Below are positions 5,037 through 8,392 of a stretch of DNA of 8,392 nt, in pieces. The position numbers and the translations under genes were made by a program. The notes under the pieces are model-generated. The model was not told the DNA's origin. It did not search any database and was given only the letters and a program-made list of their open reading frames with translations. Origin of the DNA: Anaerolineae bacterium (GTDB lineage Bacteria; Chloroflexota; Anaerolineae; 4572-78; J111); assembly GCA_020433785.1 (NCBI GenBank), contig JAGRCC010000987.1, positions 1 to 8,392 of the forward strand, in the 5' to 3' direction. Positions within the stretch are counted from its first letter, which is position 1. The number at the start of each line of letters is the position of its first letter.

Positions 5037-5732
5037 CTACCCCTCAAATCGATAACCGATACTGCGAATAGTGGTAATCCGTTTCGGTTTTGAGGGGTTT
5101 TCTTCAATCTTTTCCCGCAGCCAGCGGATATGTACGTCAACTGTACGCGACTCCCCATAGTAGTCATAGCCCCACACTTTGGTCAACAACAAATCCCGTG
5201 AAAGGACGATACCCTGGTTGTTCATCAATTCGGCCAGCAAGTCGAATTCCTTAAAGCTTAAATCCAGCAGCTGCTGACCTAAAAAGGCTTTGCGGCCAAC
5301 TAGATCAACCACCAGATCATCCGCTTTTAACTGTTTGGGCATGGCCGAGTTGGGCTTGCGGCGCAGAGCGGCTCGAATTCGGGCCAGTAACTCGCCAAAA
5401 CCGAACGGTTTGGTGATGTAGTCATCCGCGCCTGAGTCAAGCCCAATAATTTTATCGACCTCGCTCGACCGGGCGGTCAGCATTATAATGGCCGTCGAGT
5501 CCATCTCGCGCCGCAAAATTCGGCACATCGACAGGCCATCTAACTCCGGCAGCATAATGTCAAGCACCACCAAATCCGGGGTAAGCGATCGCGCCAGGGA
5601 TAAACCGGTTTGGCCGTCGCTGGCCACTGATACGTTATACCCTTCTTGATTTAAGTTATAAGCCAGCGTCTGTTGGAGCGTCTGGTCATCTTCAATAATT
5701 AAGATCGATGTCTTTTCTTCAACGTTTTGCAT
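5037..5732 (-). CDS. PhoB-type response regulator 2 (OmpR/PhoB family)
   Basis: A two-component response regulator, 231 residues from ATG 5732. Receiver domain about 9-125: acidic cluster E14-D15-D16, phospho-acceptor D58 (VLDIMLPELDG), T86 and K108-P109. Winged-helix domain about 137-231. The last 39 residues (from GESRTVDVH) differ from regulator 1 at only three positions, so both probably read the same DNA sites. Neither ATG 5732 nor the upstream GTG 5762 (241 residues) has a good Shine-Dalgarno; I prefer the ATG because it gives the N-terminus usual for the family. A TTGACT-16-TATAAT promoter lies 58-85 bp upstream and no PHO array is present, so expression looks constitutive. The sensor kinase-like gene ends 154 bp upstream on the same strand, suggesting a cognate pair. 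Confidence 0.88.
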   Translation of the reverse strand: MQNVEEKTSILIIEDDQTLQQTLAYNLNQEGYNVSVASDGQTGLSLARSLTPDLVVLDIMLPELDGLSMCRILRREMDSTAIIMLTARSSEVDKIIGLDSGADDYITKPFGFGELLARIRAALRRKPNSAMPKQLKADDLVVDLVGRKAFLGQQLLDLSFKEFDLLAELMNNQGIVLSRDLLLTKVWGYDYYGESRTVDVHIRWLREKIEENPSKPKRITTIRSIGYRFEG

Positions 5733-5789
5733 ATTACTTAGTCGTCTTATCCCTAAATCCACTTACCGTACTTGAATATAACCTCGGAA

Positions 5790-5817
5790 ATTATAAGCTC
5801 CACCCAAGTAAAGTCAA
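5790..5817 (-). promoter_or_regulatory. Sigma-70-type promoter of regulator 2
   Basis: TTGACT (5817-5812), 16-bp spacer, TATAAT (5795-5790). One mismatch to consensus in total; among the best core promoters in the window. No TTAA array lies nearby. Confidence 0.65.
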
Positions 5818-5832
5818 AAGGTCACTAGGCCG

Positions 5833-5843
5833 GTGCCAGGCAC
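5833..5843. repeat. Short palindrome GTGCCAGGCAC
   Basis: A perfect 11-bp palindrome around a central A in the 154-bp gap between the kinase stop and regulator 2, upstream of the regulator 2 -35. It has no T-tract and does not look like a terminator. It occurs once here; whether it repeats across the genome cannot be seen. Confidence 0.35.
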
Positions 5844-5886
5844 TGCGGTTTACACATTTGAGAACCGGTTACTCATTGGCCCCAAC

Positions 5887-8118
5887 TTACCCTTGTGATA
5901 AGGGCAACCCCACAAAAAATACGCTGCCTTCACCCACAGTGCTTTCGACCCATACCCGGCCATTGTGAGCCTCAACCAGATCTTTGACTACAGCTAGACC
6001 CATACCCATCCCCTGTTCATCAGTAGGATGTTGATTATCTAGCCGGTAAAACGGCTCAAAAATACGCTTGATGGCTCGCTTAGAGATACCAACGCCATTA
6101 TCAGCCACAGTGAAGATGAGATAAGGAATGAATTTATTGTGTTCCCGCTCTTCCTGAACCCAGGTTCGAAGCGTTACCCGGCCACCTGGTGGGGTAAATC
6201 GGCAGGCATTGGACAGAAGATTCTCCAGAATACGGAAGACGTGGGTGCGATCAGCGATGATCGGCGGTAGAACCGACTTGCTTTCACGCTTCAAAGTGAT
6301 ATCTCGCACCTGAGCCAGCGCTTCGGCATTGTAAAAAGCCTGGTCGATGACCTCGTTGGGATTAATCTCCTCAAAGCGGGGTGATATTTTATGATTCGTC
6401 TGCACGCAGACCTGGATCGAATTATTGAGGACTTCGATAACCCGATCAACACTGGTGTGAATAATGTGCTGCACCTGAAGTTGGTCCGATGAATATTCAT
6501 CGAGCTGCCCTTGCAGGGATAACTCGGCGTACCCTTTAATAATGGCCAGAGGCTCACGCAGCGTTTGAGCCAAGGAACCAATAAAATTGTCTCGGGCTTG
6601 ATCGGCTCTGACCGTGGTGGTTACATCTCTGAAAATAGCCACAATGCCTAACCACTCCCGGTCAGTGTTTCGCCAGGGTGCTAACTGGCCTCGAATGGCG
6701 CGCTGGTCATCTTCATAAAAGGTCGGCAGCGGTTCATTACGGCGCGAGAAATTAACGGCCAAATGTTCAATCGATTCACCGGAGTCGATCTGACCGTAAA
6801 TCGTGCCAATGGGTTGGCCGATCAGGTCAGTACGGCTGCGGCCCAAAATCCGCTCAGCCGCCCGGTTAACCAGCCAAACTTGACCGCTGATATTACTCAC
6901 CACCACCCCTTCGCTCAAGGACTCCAAAATAGCCAGGTAATTGGTGGCGTCAATCGGCGTTGCCTTCTCCGCCCCATTTTGTCGCTGCTCAAGATGACGA
7001 TACCACCGGTAAGCCTCCACCATCGCCGCCATCTGGGCCGATACGCGCCGGCACAATTCTCTGGCATCGGTCTGAATCAGCGCCCCACTGAGCGGATTGC
7101 TGAGGATCAACCACCCCACCGCCCGGCTATGAGCCGCTAACGGCTGAACAAGCGTGGGCCCCCAATGATCGCCGGCCCATATACCATAGAGCGGCGCTAA
7201 TTGGTCCTGGTTTTGATATGGCGTGATGACTTGCGCATGACGGCTATCAAGCGCCTGTTGCAGCAGTGGGAAATCAGCCAGCTCATAAACGGGCCGGCTG
7301 GGTTCGATGGATCGATCCGGGGTGTAAAGCGCGCCTAAGTGAACCCGGTCCGGCCGATCGATCTCCAGAAATAATAAGGCCGCCAGATCGGAGCCGGTTA
7401 GATAGGCCATGTTCCGGGCTAGATGCCCCATCGACTCGGCCAGGCTGGGGATAGCGCTGATAATCTCCGTCACTTCCAGCAACCGCTGCTTTTCCTGACT
7501 GTGCAGTAGAGCCTCCTCAGCCATTTCCTGCGACATAATTTGCCGCAGCCGATACGCCTGAAGTTGCTCGGTGTGCAAGGCCGCAATCAACAGGGCATAC
7601 GCCAGCAAGTGACTGCCCCACGCTAAGCTGGGCCAATTAAGCAGGCTAAACAAACTGGCCAGCGCCACGACAAACGGCGCCAGCAACGGCAGCCACTGGG
7701 GTCGATCAAGACTGCTCAAAATCAGCAGCGAACCGATCATCGTGATCAGGATCGTATGGAGTTCAAAGGGAATAGGCCAATCAGGAATGAGGGGGAAAAT
7801 ACATAAAAATAAGGCCACCCCGGCCCCGACCCAGGCTAAACGCCGTTTCAAATCGGATAGGTTGGCCCACTGGGTCAAAGCCCAGATCAAACACACGGCG
7901 CTAAATACGCTCAAGGCGGCAATCGTACGCGCCGCCGAGTCGACCAGCGCCCCGCCGGATGAGCCGGCCAATGTCACAATAAGGCTAATCGACTGGGTGA
8001 TGACCAAAAAAAATAGCGGCAATAGTCGCCAGCTATGTCTGCCGCGTGAGAAATTACTTAAGCCTAGCAAAAATGCCGTCAGCGTAAACAAATTAGCTGC
8101 AAATAGATAAAATTGCAT
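5887..8118 (-). CDS. Membrane sensor histidine kinase-like protein (GAF-PAS) with Gln replacing the H-box His
   Basis: A multidomain sensor of 743 residues. Residues 3-183 contain about six or seven membrane helices; 185-215 a charged helical linker; about 215-370 a GAF-like domain; about 393-505 a PAS domain (LSEGVVVSNISGQVWLVNRAA region). The dimerisation helix starts at 508, but the H-box reads FIGSLAQTLREPLA: Gln518 (codon CAA, 6567-6565) stands where the phospho-accepting His belongs in the usual S-H-E-L-R-T-P-L. The ATP-binding domain looks intact: N-box ENLLSNACRFTP (632-643), G1 DNGVGI (673-678), F-box FEPFYR (687-692), G2 GMGMGL (703-708). ATG 8118 is preferred over the adjoining GTG 8121. 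By position it is the partner of regulator 2. It could be a kinase using another His (H551, H554), a phosphatase or pseudokinase, or a partner of a second kinase. The family is secure; the activity is not. Confidence 0.88.
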   Translation of the reverse strand: MQFYLFAANLFTLTAFLLGLSNFSRGRHSWRLLPLFFLVITQSISLIVTLAGSSGGALVDSAARTIAALSVFSAVCLIWALTQWANLSDLKRRLAWVGAGVALFLCIFPLIPDWPIPFELHTILITMIGSLLILSSLDRPQWLPLLAPFVVALASLFSLLNWPSLAWGSHLLAYALLIAALHTEQLQAYRLRQIMSQEMAEEALLHSQEKQRLLEVTEIISAIPSLAESMGHLARNMAYLTGSDLAALLFLEIDRPDRVHLGALYTPDRSIEPSRPVYELADFPLLQQALDSRHAQVITPYQNQDQLAPLYGIWAGDHWGPTLVQPLAAHSRAVGWLILSNPLSGALIQTDARELCRRVSAQMAAMVEAYRWYRHLEQRQNGAEKATPIDATNYLAILESLSEGVVVSNISGQVWLVNRAAERILGRSRTDLIGQPIGTIYGQIDSGESIEHLAVNFSRRNEPLPTFYEDDQRAIRGQLAPWRNTDREWLGIVAIFRDVTTTVRADQARDNFIGSLAQTLREPLAIIKGYAELSLQGQLDEYSSDQLQVQHIIHTSVDRVIEVLNNSIQVCVQTNHKISPRFEEINPNEVIDQAFYNAEALAQVRDITLKRESKSVLPPIIADRTHVFRILENLLSNACRFTPPGGRVTLRTWVQEEREHNKFIPYLIFTVADNGVGISKRAIKRIFEPFYRLDNQHPTDEQGMGMGLAVVKDLVEAHNGRVWVESTVGEGSVFFVGLPLSQG

Positions 8119-8207
8119 CACTATTCCATTCTAACGGTGGAGTACTGAACTTTAGACCCGTATTGATTGAGCTGGTAAGGTACCGCGAACTGAATTCTAA
8201 CTATTTC

Positions 8208-8236
8208 AGTATAGCAAATGAATTGGCGTTATTCAA
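8208..8236 (-). promoter_or_regulatory. Likely promoter of the sensor kinase-like gene
   Basis: TTGAAT (8236-8231), 17-bp spacer, TATACT (8213-8208) on the minus strand. Predicted start near 8200 gives a leader of about 80 nt. No PHO array accompanies it. Confidence 0.45.
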
Positions 8237-8297
8237 TGGGCTTTTGGGGGGGTATCAGTTTAAAATCCGTTCGTAGTAAGTGCTTTTGCGGTTTTAG

Positions 8298-8357
8298 AAA
8301 TTAATCGAATAACGTGTCGGAGCAACAAAGCAAGCTTTGTTATTTCTCGATTAATTT
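8298..8357. repeat. Long imperfect inverted repeat near the right edge
   Basis: Perfect 11-bp arms AAATTAATCGA (8298-8308) and TCGATTAATTT (8347-8357), extended inward by ATAAC/GTTAT (8309-8313 / 8339-8343) across a 3-nt bulge. A nested repeat AACAAAGC-AA-GCTTTGTT occupies 8324-8341. No clear T-tract follows on either strand. It could be a bidirectional terminator, a MITE-like element or a structured RNA. No coding region is seen in 8122-8392. Confidence 0.55.
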
Positions 8358-8392
8358 ATTGATTTACATAGGACTCACGCAGTTAGCATGTC

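Noticed and set aside
5024..5040. Hairpin GGGGTACTACCCC in the convergent gap between phoU and regulator 2
   Set aside because: The stem is about 5 bp around a 3-nt loop, with a bulge if extended, overlaps a stop codon, and has no T-tract on either strand, so it is too weak to call a terminator.
5802..5813. CTTTACTTGGGT shared between array B and the region upstream of regulator 2
   Set aside because: It is a single 12-base match overlapping the TTGACT promoter region, with no further elements at 11-bp spacing, so it is not evidence for a PHO array there.
6763..7140. Long plus-strand frames opposite the sensor kinase gene (6763-7140, 7742-8110 and others)
   Set aside because: They are shadows of the kinase frame: no ribosome sites, no recognisable domains, and the minus strand encodes clear PAS, GAF and membrane segments there.

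Overview
The window is a phosphate-starvation (Pho) locus from a bacterium, probably a Chloroflexota (Anaerolineae/Caldilineae-like) or another deep-branching lineage. That guess rests on the style of the two PhoB-like regulators, the Ala/Pro/Glu-rich lipoprotein linker of PstS, and PHO boxes built from TTAA repeats like those of cyanobacteria. No rRNA or marker gene confirms it, so it is tentative.

Layout, left to right. At 1-389 (minus) is the N-terminal part of the phosphate-binding lipoprotein PstS; the gene runs off the left edge. Positions 390-821 hold no protein gene but are dense in signals: the pstS promoter with a PHO array (500-572), a strong minus-strand terminator (586-629), a second PHO array (666-739) that appears to serve only a ~70-nt transcript ending at that terminator, and the terminator (761-794) of the next operon. 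At 822-1289 (minus) are two small, tightly coupled genes of unknown function behind their own PHO array (1398-1472). A PhoB-type response regulator (1494-2201, minus) has a PHO array upstream (2292-2350). A Na+/phosphate cotransporter with a C-terminal PhoU-like domain (2364-4148, minus) is divergent from phoU (4340-5020, plus); the gap carries a fifth PHO array. A second PhoB-like regulator (5037-5732, minus) follows a large membrane sensor kinase-like protein (5887-8118, minus). The last 270 bases carry the kinase promoter and a long inverted repeat.

How it works together: PstS (with PstCAB, presumably beyond the left edge) and the Na+/Pi cotransporter import phosphate; PhoU links transport state to signalling; the kinase and regulators control expression. 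The same six-element array, with spacings of 10-11-11-11-11/12 bp, stands before pstS, before the candidate small RNA, before the small unknown operon, before regulator 1 and in the divergent gap before phoU. Regulator 2 and the kinase have ordinary sigma-70-like promoters and no array, so they look like the constitutive sensing module, while regulator 1 looks autoregulated.

The most unusual points are the repeated array architecture, the candidate Pho-driven small RNA with an anti-Shine-Dalgarno segment, the Pho-controlled pair of unknown small proteins, and the kinase's Gln in place of the phospho-accepting His.
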